DNA from: Rhodanobacteraceae bacterium
GTDB taxonomy: Bacteria; Pseudomonadota; Gammaproteobacteria; Xanthomonadales; Rhodanobacteraceae
Direction: 5' to 3'
Assembly: GCA_009996615.1 (NCBI GenBank)
Contig: JAACZU010000005.1
Coordinates: 62,001-126,000, forward strand
Length of the DNA: 64,000 nucleotides
The notes under the pieces were generated by a model. It ran no database searches, was not told the DNA's origin, and saw only the letters and a program-made list of their open reading frames with translations. How positions within the stretch are numbered: the stretch's first letter is position 1; each line of letters starts with the position of its first letter. Made by a program: the position numbers and the translations under genes. Positions 44,671-55,117 of this stretch are shown here, in pieces.

Positions 44671-46761
44671 ATGACCGACCCGCATCTGCACGCCGCGATC
44701 GAGCGCCTGCTCCAGCTGTTCGACGGAGGCCGTCCCGACCTCGCCGCGGCCGAAGCCGCCGCGCTGCGCGCGCGCCACCCGCGCGAGCCAGAACCGGCGC
44801 GCCTGCACGGTATCGCGCTGTTCCAGCTTGGCCGCCTCGGCGATGCGCGCGCCGCGCTCGAGGCCGCGCATGCGCTGGCGCCGCAGTCGGTCGAGGTGCT
44901 GTGCAACCTTGGCAGCGTGCGGCTCGCCGAGGGTGACCCGACGGCCGCGCTCGCAGTGCTCGAGCATGCAGTGAAGCTGGCGCCGACGCACCCGGCTGCG
45001 CTGAGCAGCCTCGGCAATGCATACCGCGCGCACGGTGATGTCGGTGCGGCACGCGATGCGTATCGCGCTGCGACGCGCTCCGCTCCCGGCTACGTCGGCG
45101 CCTGGTTGAACCTGGCTGCCGCCGAACTCGCGCTGGGCGAGCAGGCTGCCGCCGACCGCACCCTGCGCCACGCGCTGGCGCTCGCGCCGGGCCATCCGGA
45201 AGGCCTTCTGCTGCTCGGCCACCTGCTCGCCGCGCAGCAGCGCCACGCCGAGGCCGAGGCGGCCTACCGCGCCGGCGCGCGCGCGGCGCCACGCGATGTA
45301 CGTTTTCCGTATCAGATCGGCCTGATGGCAGAAGAGCAGAAGCGCATCGGCGACGCGGCCGCGGCGCACGCGCAGGCGCTGGCACTCGATCCGCAGCTCG
45401 ACGCCGCACTGGCCCAGCTCGTGTTCGCGCGCCGCCAACTGTGCGACTGGCGCGAACTCGATGCGCTGTCCACGCGCCTGCGCGCGCGCGTCGCCGCCGG
45501 CGGGCGGGGCATCACCCCGTTCGGTTTCCTCGCCGAGCCAGCCAGCGCCGCCGAGCAACTGGCCTGCGCGCGCACGTTCGCCGCCGGCATCGAGGCGCAG
45601 GCGGCAATCACGCGCGCACGGCAGCCGTTCGCGCACACGCCGCGCGCCGCCAACGCGCCGCTGCGCGTCGGCTTCGTCTCGAACGGCTTCGGCAACCATC
45701 CGACCGGCCTGCTCACGGTCGCGCTGTTCGAGGCGCTGCGCGCGCAGGTCGAGCTGCACCTGTTCGCCACCAGCGCCGACGATGGCAGCGCGATCCGCAC
45801 GCGCCTGCGCGCCGCCGCGCACGGCTGGCACGAAGTCGCCGGCCTCGCGCCGGCCGCGCTCGCGGCACGGATCCACGCGGCCGACGTCGAGATCCTGGTC
45901 GACCTGCGCGGCTACGGCGGCGGCAGCGTGGCCGAGGCGCTGGCGCTGCGGCCAGCGCCGCTGCAGGTCGGCTGGCTGGCCTATCCGGGCACCTCCGGCG
46001 CGCCGTGGCTGGACTACTACATCGCCGACCGCGTCGTGCTGCCGGACGCGCTGCGCGCGCAGTTCTCCGAGCAGGTGGCGTGGCTGCCACGCTGCTTCCA
46101 GCCGTCCGACCCGACCCGCACGATCGGCGAACCGCCCTCGCGCGCAGCCTGCGGCCTGCCGGACGAAGGCATCGTGTTCGCCTGCTTCAACAACAGCTAC
46201 AAGCTCAATCCGGCCACGTTCGAGCGCCTGCTCGCGGTGCTGCGCGCGCTGCCGCAGTCGGTGCTGTGGCTGCTGTCCGGCCCCGAGGACGCCGACCAGC
46301 GCCTGGCCGCGGAGGCCGAGCGCCGCGGCGTCGCGGCGCAGCGGCTGGTGTTCATGCCCAAGCAGCCGCACCTGGATTACCTGGCGCGCTACCGGCACGC
46401 CGACCTGTTCCTCGACTGCGCGCCGTACAACGCGCACACCACCGCCTCGGACGCGATCTGGGCCGGCTGCCCGGTGTTGACCGTGCCCGGCGAGCCGTTT
46501 GCCGCGCGCGTCGCGGCCAGCCTCAACCACCACCTCGGCCTGCCGCAGATGAACGTGGCGGACGATGCCGCGTTCGTCGACACCGCCGTGCGGCTCGGCC
46601 GCGACCCGGCCGCGCGGGCGGCACTGCGCGCCGAGCTGGCCGAACGGCACCAGCGCAGCGGCCTGTTCGACATGCACGGCTTCGCCGCCGACTTCGCCGC
46701 GCTGCTGCTGGCGATGGCCCAACGCCAGCGCGCCGGGCTGGCGCCGGGGGCGCTGGGGTGA
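44671..46761 (+). CDS. TPR / GT41 O-GlcNAc-transferase-like protein (SPINDLY type)
   Basis: About 696 residues. Residues 1-270 are TPR units (ARLHGIALFQLGRLGDARAA, VLCNLGSVRLAEGDPTAALA, AWLNLAAAELALGEQAAADR). The rest matches the catalytic region of GT41 proteins: LRVGFVSNGFGNHPTGLLTV (about 332), ILVDLRGYGGGSVAEALALR, PLQVGWLAYPGTSGAPWLDY, FACFNNSYKLNP, RLVFMPKQPHLDYLARYRHA and DLFLDCAPYNAHTTASDAIW. Bacterial members add sugar to proteins, often adhesins or flagellins; acceptor unknown here. ATG 44671 is preferred over GTG 44665. It is divergent from the exported-protein/cytochrome genes, so glycosylation of those products is conceivable but unproven. Confidence 0.9.
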   Translation: MTDPHLHAAIERLLQLFDGGRPDLAAAEAAALRARHPREPEPARLHGIALFQLGRLGDARAALEAAHALAPQSVEVLCNLGSVRLAEGDPTAALAVLEHAVKLAPTHPAALSSLGNAYRAHGDVGAARDAYRAATRSAPGYVGAWLNLAAAELALGEQAAADRTLRHALALAPGHPEGLLLLGHLLAAQQRHAEAEAAYRAGARAAPRDVRFPYQIGLMAEEQKRIGDAAAAHAQALALDPQLDAALAQLVFARRQLCDWRELDALSTRLRARVAAGGRGITPFGFLAEPASAAEQLACARTFAAGIEAQAAITRARQPFAHTPRAANAPLRVGFVSNGFGNHPTGLLTVALFEALRAQVELHLFATSADDGSAIRTRLRAAAHGWHEVAGLAPAALAARIHAADVEILVDLRGYGGGSVAEALALRPAPLQVGWLAYPGTSGAPWLDYYIADRVVLPDALRAQFSEQVAWLPRCFQPSDPTRTIGEPPSRAACGLPDEGIVFACFNNSYKLNPATFERLLAVLRALPQSVLWLLSGPEDADQRLAAEAERRGVAAQRLVFMPKQPHLDYLARYRHADLFLDCAPYNAHTTASDAIWAGCPVLTVPGEPFAARVAASLNHHLGLPQMNVADDAAFVDTAVRLGRDPAARAALRAELAERHQRSGLFDMHGFAADFAALLLAMAQRQRAGLAPGALG

Positions 46762-46823
46762 GCGATAGAGGAGCGGCCTGGATGCAGGTTAGTGGAAGTG
46801 GCGGAAGCCGCGAGGCCCTGTAG

Positions 46824-46844
46824 CCCTCCCCTTCAAGGGGAGGG
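46824..46844. repeat. Short hairpin repeat (CCCTCCCCTT / AAGGGGAGGG)
   Basis: Perfect 10-base arms with a single-base loop are followed by TTGGGTGGGGATGG. This unit is a familiar dispersed intergenic element of xanthomonads. It lies 63 bases after the GT41 gene and may act as its transcript end. The 212-base gap otherwise holds one REP-like unit. Confidence 0.65.
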
Positions 46845-46880
46845 TTGGGTGGGGATGGTGTTTCGACGCGCGCGCCATAG

Positions 46881-46904
46881 CATCGCGCCTGCCGGCGCTC
46901 CCAC
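46881..46904. repeat. REP-like unit, single copy
   Basis: A 24-base unit starting CATCGCGCCTG and ending GCGCTCCCAC, with an internal palindrome. It differs at only a few positions from the units at 12651-12727 and 62935-62958. It sits between the GT41 gene and moaB. Confidence 0.75.
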
Positions 46905-46973
46905 AGGTGCTGCCCGCCGGGATGGGAGCGGCCCACGCTTTGCGCCGTCGCCGCCGCGCGCTACGCTGGCGGC

Positions 46974-47495
46974 ATGACCGCACAAGCCGACTTCGTTCCG
47001 CTCAACCTCTGCGTGCTGACCGTGTCGGACACGCGCAGCGCCGCCGACGACACCTCCGGCGACTACCTCGTGCTCGCGCTCGGCCAGGCCGGGCACCGCC
47101 TGCATGACCGGCGCATCCTCAAGGACAACCGCTACGCGGTGCGCGCGCTGGTGGCGCAGTGGATCGCCGACGAGGCCGTGCACGGCGTGCTCGTCACCGG
47201 CGGCACCGGCTTCACCGGGCGCGACTCGACGCCGGAGGCGATCGGTCCGCTGCTGGACAAGGAGATGCCCGGCTTCGGCGAGATGTTCCGCGTGCTCAGC
47301 TTCGACGAGATCGGCACCTCGACGCTGCAGTCGCGCGCGTTCGCCGGGCTGTCGAACAACACGTTCGTGTTCTGCCTGCCCGGCTCGACGTCGGCCTGCC
47401 GCACGGCGTGGGAGAAGCTGATCCGCGCGCAGCTCGACGCGACGACGCGGCCATGCAACCTGGTCGGCCTGATGCCGCGGCTGCGCGAGGCGTAG
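46974..47495 (+). CDS. moaB: Molybdopterin adenylyltransferase-family protein MoaB
   Basis: 173-residue MoaB/Mog-type protein of molybdenum-cofactor synthesis (adenylylation of molybdopterin in this branch). Motifs: LCVLTVSDTRSAADDTSGDY (about 12-31), GVLVTGGTGFTGRDSTPEA (about 72-90) with the catalytic Asp, and FCLPGSTSACRTAWEKLI (about 134-151). Length is typical. ATG 46974 follows a GC-rich spacer with no obvious SD. No other moa or moe genes are nearby. The ppk2 gene follows 70 bases later and may be co-transcribed. Confidence 0.93.
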   Translation: MTAQADFVPLNLCVLTVSDTRSAADDTSGDYLVLALGQAGHRLHDRRILKDNRYAVRALVAQWIADEAVHGVLVTGGTGFTGRDSTPEAIGPLLDKEMPGFGEMFRVLSFDEIGTSTLQSRAFAGLSNNTFVFCLPGSTSACRTAWEKLIRAQLDATTRPCNLVGLMPRLREA

Positions 47496-47565
47496 GCACG
47501 CCGCGCCGCCGGTCGCGCTCGCGCTCGCGCCCAGCCCACGATCCGCCCCAGCCCTCGGTCAACGC

Positions 47566-48342
47566 ATGAAGGACCTGAAGAAGAAGCCGTACAACCACGA
47601 CCTGCAGCACCTGTACGACGACCTGCTCGACCTGCAGCGCTGGATCATCGCGCATGGCAAGCGCGTGGTGATCGTGTTCGAGGGCCGCGACGCGGCCGGC
47701 AAGGGCGGCGTGATCAAGGCGATCAGCGAGCCGCTGAACTCGCGCTACACGCGCATCGTCGCGCTGCCCAGGCCGGACGAGCGCGAAGCGACGCAGTGGT
47801 ACTTCCAGCGCTACATCGAGCACCTGCCCGCCGCCGGCGAGCTCGTGCTGTTCGACCGCAGCTGGTACAACCGCGCCGGCGTCGAGCACGTGATGGGCTT
47901 CTGCAGCGACGCGCAGTACCGGCGCTTCCTCGCCGACTGCCCGGTGTTCGAGAAGCTGATCACCGACGACGGCATCATCCTCCTCAAGTACTGGCTCGCA
48001 GTCGACCAGGCCGAGCAGGAACAGCGCTTCACCGAACGCGCGACCAATCCGCTCAAGCGCTTCAAGATCTCGCCGGTCGATCTCGCCGCGCGCGACCAGT
48101 ACGCCGCCTATGGCAAGGCGCGCGACGCGATGCTGCGCGCCACGCACACGAAGTGGGCGCCGTGGTTCGTGGCGAACTTCAACGACCAGAAGCGCGGTCG
48201 CCTGAACGTGATCGCGCACCTGCTCGAGCGCCTGCCCGAACGCGTGCCGCCGGACAAGCCGCTGCAGTTGCCGCCGCTGAAGGACAAGCCGGGGCGCGAA
48301 AAGCTGGCCGACCAGGCGCTGTGGATCGACGAGCGGTTTTGA
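47566..48342 (+). CDS. ppk2: Polyphosphate kinase 2 family protein
   Basis: 258 residues, one-domain PPK2 that transfers phosphate between polyphosphate and nucleotides. Walker A is EGRDAAGKGG (about 39-48), Walker B/lid region VLFDRSWYNRAGVEHVMGF (about 95-113), then RFTERATNPLKRFKISPVD and KWAPWFVANFNDQKRGRLNV. The sequence resembles PPK2 class I enzymes (nucleoside-diphosphate phosphorylation); direction and nucleotide preference are not readable. ATG 47566. Convergent with secF across a spacer holding a large imperfect inverted repeat. Confidence 0.93.
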   Translation: MKDLKKKPYNHDLQHLYDDLLDLQRWIIAHGKRVVIVFEGRDAAGKGGVIKAISEPLNSRYTRIVALPRPDEREATQWYFQRYIEHLPAAGELVLFDRSWYNRAGVEHVMGFCSDAQYRRFLADCPVFEKLITDDGIILLKYWLAVDQAEQEQRFTERATNPLKRFKISPVDLAARDQYAAYGKARDAMLRATHTKWAPWFVANFNDQKRGRLNVIAHLLERLPERVPPDKPLQLPPLKDKPGREKLADQALWIDERF

Positions 48343-48372
48343 GCGTGCCGCCCGGCGCGGCAAAAAACAGAA

Positions 48373-48445
48373 AAGCCTGAACCACGAAGGACACGAAGAA
48401 GAAGCGATTGACGCTTTCCTTCGTGCCCTGCGTGTTTCAGGCCTT
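48373..48445. repeat. 27-base imperfect inverted repeat between convergent ppk2 and secF
   Basis: The arms 48373-48399 and 48419-48445 pair with a few mismatches; both contain AAGCCTGAA/AGGCCTGAA and CACGAAG elements. The sequence type ACCACGAAGGACACGAAG is a dispersed intergenic repeat seen in many proteobacteria. The large hairpin probably doubles as a bidirectional 3'-end structure. Confidence 0.7.
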
Positions 48446-48492
48446 GCCTAGTCCAGCCATGGGCAGCGCCGGCATCACGCCGGCGCCACGGT

Positions 48493-49431
48493 TCACGGAC
48501 GGCGCGCCAGCTCCGGGCTTTCCTTGGAAACCGGCATCAGGTCGGTCTTGGACACGCCCAGCCAGTACAGGATCGGGTTGGCGAAGAAGATCGACGACAG
48601 GGTGCCGATCACGATGCCGACCAGCATCGTCAGCGCGAAGCCGTGCACGGCCGGGCCGCCCCAGAAGTACAGCGCGAACATGGCCAGCGCGGTTGTCAGC
48701 GAGGTCATGATCGTGCGCGACAGGGTCTGGTTGATCGACTTGTTGAGGATCTCGTACGGCTCGGCCTTGCGGCTGAGGCGGAACAGCTCGCGCACGCGGT
48801 CGAACACGACGACCTTGTCGTTGATCGAGTAGCCAATGACCGCCAGCAGCGAGGCCAGCACGGTCAGGTCGAACTCCATGTGCGTGAGGGCGAAGAAGCC
48901 GACGGTCAGGATCGTGTCGTGGATCTCGCTGGCGATCGCGGCGATCGCGAAGCGCTTCTCGAAGCGGATGCCGATGTAGACCATGATGCCGAGCATGACG
49001 AAGATCGCCGCGACGATGCCGTCGCTGCGCAGCTCGGCGCCGACCGAGGAGCCGACGAAGTCATGGCGCTTGAGCACCACGTCGGCGCGCTTGGCCTTCA
49101 ACGCGGAGAGCACGTCGGAGGCGACCTTGTCGGCGTTCTTCTGGTCTTCCTGCGCCTGCAGGCGGATCGACACGTCGCGCGTGCCGCCCAGGCTCTGCAC
49201 CTGCGCGTTGTGGAGGCCGCCGGCGTCGAGCGCTTCGCGCACCTGGTCGATCTCGACCGACTCGGCGTACTGCACCTCGACCAGCACGCCGCCGGTGAAG
49301 TCCAGCGCGTAGTTGAGGCCGCGCGTGGCGACCAGCACGATCGAGATCAGCATCAGCGCGACCGAGATCGCGATGCTGACCTTGCGGCCGCCGAGGAAGT
49401 CGATGTTGCTGGTGGATTTGAAGAGTTCCAT
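48493..49431 (-). CDS. secF: Protein translocase subunit SecF
   Basis: Inner-membrane SecDF component that uses proton motive force to complete preprotein export. 312 residues, normal. First membrane helix VSIAISVALMLISIVLVATR (about 18-37), the DFTGG motif (about 44-48), a periplasmic P4 domain, then five C-terminal helices with SEIHDTILTVGFFAL, LLAVIGYSINDKVVVFDRVR and SINQTLSRTIMTSLTT. ATG 49431 lies 12 bases after secD. Last gene of queA-tgt-yajC-secD-secF. Confidence 0.97.
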   Translation of the reverse strand: MELFKSTSNIDFLGGRKVSIAISVALMLISIVLVATRGLNYALDFTGGVLVEVQYAESVEIDQVREALDAGGLHNAQVQSLGGTRDVSIRLQAQEDQKNADKVASDVLSALKAKRADVVLKRHDFVGSSVGAELRSDGIVAAIFVMLGIMVYIGIRFEKRFAIAAIASEIHDTILTVGFFALTHMEFDLTVLASLLAVIGYSINDKVVVFDRVRELFRLSRKAEPYEILNKSINQTLSRTIMTSLTTALAMFALYFWGGPAVHGFALTMLVGIVIGTLSSIFFANPILYWLGVSKTDLMPVSKESPELARRP

Positions 49432-49443
49432 GAGTCGCTTCCG

Positions 49444-51360
49444 TCAGGCCGTGGCGCTGCGCGTGTAACCGCTGCCGATCGACAAGCCCTTGAGCTTCTT
49501 GCCGCGGCCGTGCACGAGGTTGGTGATGGCATGGGTCACCGTGACCGAGGTGAACATCGAGGTCAGGATGCCGATGAACAGGGTGACGCCGAAGCCGCGG
49601 ATCGCGCCGGAGCCGAGCGTCATCAGCGCGAGCGCGGCCAGCAGGTGCGTCACGTTCGCGTCGAGGATCGTCGCCCACGCCTTGTCGTAGCCGGCGCGGA
49701 TCGAGGCCAGCGGGGTCGAGCCGTTGCGCAGCTCCTCGCGGATGCGCTCGCAGATCAGCACGTTCGCGTCGATCGCCATGCCGAGCGTCAGCACGATGCC
49801 GGCGATGCCGGGCATGGTCAGCGTGACGCCGATCGCGGACATGATCGCGAGCAGCAGCACGAGGTTGAAGAACAGCGCGACGTCGGCGATCAGGCCGAAC
49901 AGCCAGTAGTAGAACGCCATGAACACGAGCACCGCGGCGAGGCCGAGCAGGACCGCCTTGATGCCCTTCTCGATGTTGTCCTTGCCCATGCTCGGGCCGA
50001 TCACGCGCTCCTCGACGATGTCGACCGGCGCGGCGAGCGAACCGGAGCGCAGCATCAGCGCGAGGTCGGAGGCTTCCTTGTTGCTGCCCAGGCCGGTGGT
50101 CTGGAACTTGTTGGAGAACACGCCGCGGATGTTGGCGACCGAGATCACCTCCTCGGTGATCTTGGCGGTGCGCACTTCCTTGCCGTCGACGATCTTCACT
50201 TCCGGCGTGCGCTCGATGTAGACGACCGCCATCGGCTTGCCGACGCTCTGCGTCGTGAAGTCGAGCATCTTGCGGCCGCCGGTCGCGTTCAGCGTGACCG
50301 ACACGGCCGGCGTGCCGCTCTGCGGGTCCGGCGCGCTCGACGCGTCGACCATCTCGTCGCCGCTGACGATGACCTTCTTCTTCAGCAGGATCGGCACCGG
50401 CTTGCCGTCCGGGCCGACTTCGCGGCGGTAGTAGAGCTTGTCGTCCGGCGGCACCTGGCCGCTGCGCGCGACCTCGTATGGGTTCGCGTTCTCGTCGACC
50501 GCGTGGTACTCGAGCGTCGCCGTGGCGCCGAGGATCTTCTTCGCCTCGGCCGTGTCCTGCACGCCCGGCAGCTCGACCGCGATGCGCGAGTTGCCCTGCT
50601 GCTGGATCAAGGGCTCGGCCACGCCGAGCGCGTTGATGCGGTTGCCGAGCGTGGCGACGTTCTGGCGGATCGTGTTCTGCGCGATCTCGGTGATCTTCTC
50701 CGGCTTGACGCTGGCGTTGAGCGTGTACGCCTCGCCGACCTGCGCGCCGTTGGCGACGGTGAGGTCGGGCACCTTGACCTGGATCGCGGCCAGCGCGGCG
50801 GCGCGATCCTCGGCGCTGCGCAGCTGCACGACGATGCCCTGCGGGCCGCGGCCGACCGACTGGTAGCGGATGTTCTTGTCGCGCAGCACGCCGCGGATGT
50901 CGTCGGCATAGCGCTGCAGCTGCTTCTCCATCACGTCCTTGTCGTCCACCTCCATCAGGAAGTGCACGCCGCCCTGCAGGTCCAGGCCCTTGGGCATCTC
51001 GCGCGCGCCGATCGCGCGCATCCAGCCCGGCACGGTCGAGGCGAGGTTCAGCGCGACGATGTACTGCTCGCCGAGGCTGTCCTTCAGGACTTCCTGTGCC
51101 TTGGCCTGCTGCTCGGCCTCGCCGACAGGCAGGCGCACCAGCACGTTGCTGGGGCCGAGATCGATGCTCTGGAAGGGAATCTTGTCCTTTTCCAGCACGC
51201 CCTGGACCTTCTCCTTGAGCGCCTCGTCGACAGCCGCGCCGCGATTGGCGCTGATCTGCACCGCCGGCTGCTGCACGAACAGGTTCGGCACGCCATAGAG
51301 CACGCCGAGCAACAGGGCTACCACGACAATCGCGTATTTCCAGCGAGGAAAATCGTTCAT
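49444..51360 (-). CDS. secD: Protein translocase subunit SecD
   Basis: 638 residues. First membrane helix YAIVVVALLLGVLYGVPNLF (about 9-28), then the large periplasmic P1 region with GLDLQGGVHFLMEVD (about 126-140), EPLIQQQGNSRIAVELPGVQD (within region 2) and the C-terminal membrane domain with AAVLVFMAFYYWLFG, LTLGMAIDANVLICERIREE and FGVTLFIGILTSMFTSV. The Asp in AIDANV is the proton-path residue of the family. The length agrees with gammaproteobacterial SecD. Co-transcribed with secF. Confidence 0.97.
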   Translation of the reverse strand: MNDFPRWKYAIVVVALLLGVLYGVPNLFVQQPAVQISANRGAAVDEALKEKVQGVLEKDKIPFQSIDLGPSNVLVRLPVGEAEQQAKAQEVLKDSLGEQYIVALNLASTVPGWMRAIGAREMPKGLDLQGGVHFLMEVDDKDVMEKQLQRYADDIRGVLRDKNIRYQSVGRGPQGIVVQLRSAEDRAAALAAIQVKVPDLTVANGAQVGEAYTLNASVKPEKITEIAQNTIRQNVATLGNRINALGVAEPLIQQQGNSRIAVELPGVQDTAEAKKILGATATLEYHAVDENANPYEVARSGQVPPDDKLYYRREVGPDGKPVPILLKKKVIVSGDEMVDASSAPDPQSGTPAVSVTLNATGGRKMLDFTTQSVGKPMAVVYIERTPEVKIVDGKEVRTAKITEEVISVANIRGVFSNKFQTTGLGSNKEASDLALMLRSGSLAAPVDIVEERVIGPSMGKDNIEKGIKAVLLGLAAVLVFMAFYYWLFGLIADVALFFNLVLLLAIMSAIGVTLTMPGIAGIVLTLGMAIDANVLICERIREELRNGSTPLASIRAGYDKAWATILDANVTHLLAALALMTLGSGAIRGFGVTLFIGILTSMFTSVTVTHAITNLVHGRGKKLKGLSIGSGYTRSATA

Positions 51361-51429
51361 CTTCAGATCCAGTGCGTCACATCGTCATGCCGGCCGAGGG
51401 CGGCCGGGAACCATTCCCGGGAGCAGGCC

Positions 51430-51762
51430 TTACGAGGCTTTCAGCGTGCCCTTCGGCAGCACCGCGGTGATCGCCTGCTTCTGCAGCTTGACGGAGACAC
51501 CGGCGGCGATCTCGAGCGTGACGAACTGGTCGGCGATGTCCTCGACGCGACCGAGCAGACCACCGTTGGTCAGCACCTCGTCGCCCTTGCTCAAGGCCCC
51601 GATCATCGCACGCTGTTCCTTCGCGCGCTTCATCTGCGGGCGGATCAGCATGAAATAGAACACGCCGAACAGGACGATCAACGGCAGGAACTGCACCAGC
51701 GGGTTGGCTGCCGGCGGGGCGCCGGCGGCCTGGGCGTAGGCGTTGGAGATGAAGAAATCCAT
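51430..51762 (-). CDS. yajC: Sec translocon accessory protein YajC
   Basis: 110-residue single-span inner-membrane protein. Helix PLVQFLPLIVLFGVFYFMLI (about 21-40), followed by RPQMKRAKEQRAMIGALSKG and the conserved DEVLTNGGLLGRVEDI (about 60-75). It associates with SecDF. It lies 69 bases upstream of secD and 191 bases downstream of tgt. Confidence 0.96.
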   Translation of the reverse strand: MDFFISNAYAQAAGAPPAANPLVQFLPLIVLFGVFYFMLIRPQMKRAKEQRAMIGALSKGDEVLTNGGLLGRVEDIADQFVTLEIAAGVSVKLQKQAITAVLPKGTLKAS

Positions 51763-51953
51763 GTGGGCTCCAGTCGGATCAAGGAAGGCGCGAGGCTCGC
51801 GCCGGCCCCAAAAGGTCGCGGATTATGCCATGCGCTGTCCAGTGGTGTATTGCCGGCGAATCTGAACCCACGCTGACGCTGCGGGCCCGACGAGCGCAGG
51901 CCGGCCAGCCACCGGCTGGGACCGCCATGCCGGCCGCGCGGGGCGCGTCCTGC

Positions 51954-54193
<2,240 letters not shown>

Positions 54194-54194
54194 A

Positions 54195-54331
54195 GGCCGG
54201 GAATCGGGATTGGGGAGTCGGGAATGGTAAGAGCTAAGCGGGCGTCACGCACGGCGCGGTTCGCCACCGGACGGCCGGTGCCGCGGCGCCGGCTGTACCT
54301 ATTCCCGATTCCCCAATCCCGAATCCCGGCC
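54195..54331. repeat. 137-base element with 31-base imperfect terminal inverted repeats
   Basis: The arms 54195-54225 and 54301-54331 match at 29 of 31 positions when one is reversed (GGCCGGGAATCGGGATTGGG and so on). The 75-base centre has no gene. It occupies the whole divergence-free gap between the response-regulator stop and the queA start. It appears to be a small non-autonomous palindromic element. Confidence 0.85.
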
Positions 54332-54333
54332 CT

Positions 54334-54936
54334 TCACAACCACCCCTTCTGCCGCGCCAGCCGGTACGCCTCGATGCGGTTGCCGACGCCGAGCTTGCCG
54401 ATCGCCTCGGACAGGTAGTTGCGCACGGTGCCCTGCGACAGGTTCAGGCGCTCGGCGATCTCGCCGGCCGACAGGCCCTCGCCGGCCAGGCGCAGCGCCT
54501 GGCGCTCGCGGTCGTTGAGCGGGTCGGCGTCGGACCAGGCTTCGACCGCGAGTTGCGGGTCGATCGCGCGGCCGCCGCGGTGCACCTTGCGCAGCGCTTC
54601 GGCGAGCTGTTCGGCCGGCGCGTCCTTGAGCAGGTAGCCGCCGACGCCGGCCTCCAGCGCGCGGCGCAGGAAGCCGGGGCGCGCGAACGTGGTCACGATC
54701 ACAACCTTGCACGGGAGCTCGTGACGCTGCACGCGCTGCGCCAGCTCCAGGCCGGTCAGGCCCGGCATCTCGATGTCGGTGACGAGCAGGTCGGGCCTCG
54801 TCGCCTGCAGCAGGCGCCAGGCTTCCTCGCCGTCGGCCGCGCTGCCGACCACGTCGATGTCGGGCTCGAGCTTGAGCAGCGCCGACAGGGCGCCGCGCAC
54901 CATCGCCTGGTCTTCGGCCAGCAGGACACGGATCAC
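54334..54936 (-). CDS. NarL/LuxR-family response regulator (DesR-like)
   Basis: 200 residues. Receiver domain 1-118 with acidic pair E8-D9, phospho-acceptor Asp54 (LLVTDIEMPG), Thr82-83 (VIVTTFARPGF) and Lys104 (GYLLKDAP). The C-terminal LuxR-type HTH is LNDRERQALRLAGEGLSAGE followed by IAERLNLSQGTVRNYLSEAI. It most resembles DesR-type partners of DesK kinases. The probable cognate kinase is at 56350-57510 on the same strand, separated by an oppositely oriented glycosyltransferase gene. Confidence 0.93.
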   Translation of the reverse strand: MIRVLLAEDQAMVRGALSALLKLEPDIDVVGSAADGEEAWRLLQATRPDLLVTDIEMPGLTGLELAQRVQRHELPCKVVIVTTFARPGFLRRALEAGVGGYLLKDAPAEQLAEALRKVHRGGRAIDPQLAVEAWSDADPLNDRERQALRLAGEGLSAGEIAERLNLSQGTVRNYLSEAIGKLGVGNRIEAYRLARQKGWL

Positions 54937-55117
54937 GAGGCGAACACCCCCAAGGTCGCGGCATTGCGACCGCGAAACTGTAGCGTATTGCGCGGCGGGG
55001 CCGGGATTGCGTGGCGCATCCGCGCATCGCTACGATCGCCCGGCGCGGCGCTGCGCCGAGCAAGGGGGCTTCGATGGACGGTTCACTCCATGGTGCCGCG
55101 ACGGCGGCGGGCGCGTG

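Noticed and set aside
48643-51876. A 1077-codon frame antisense to secF, secD and yajC
   Set aside because: It crosses three well-supported genes and its translation is a charged low-complexity mirror of them.
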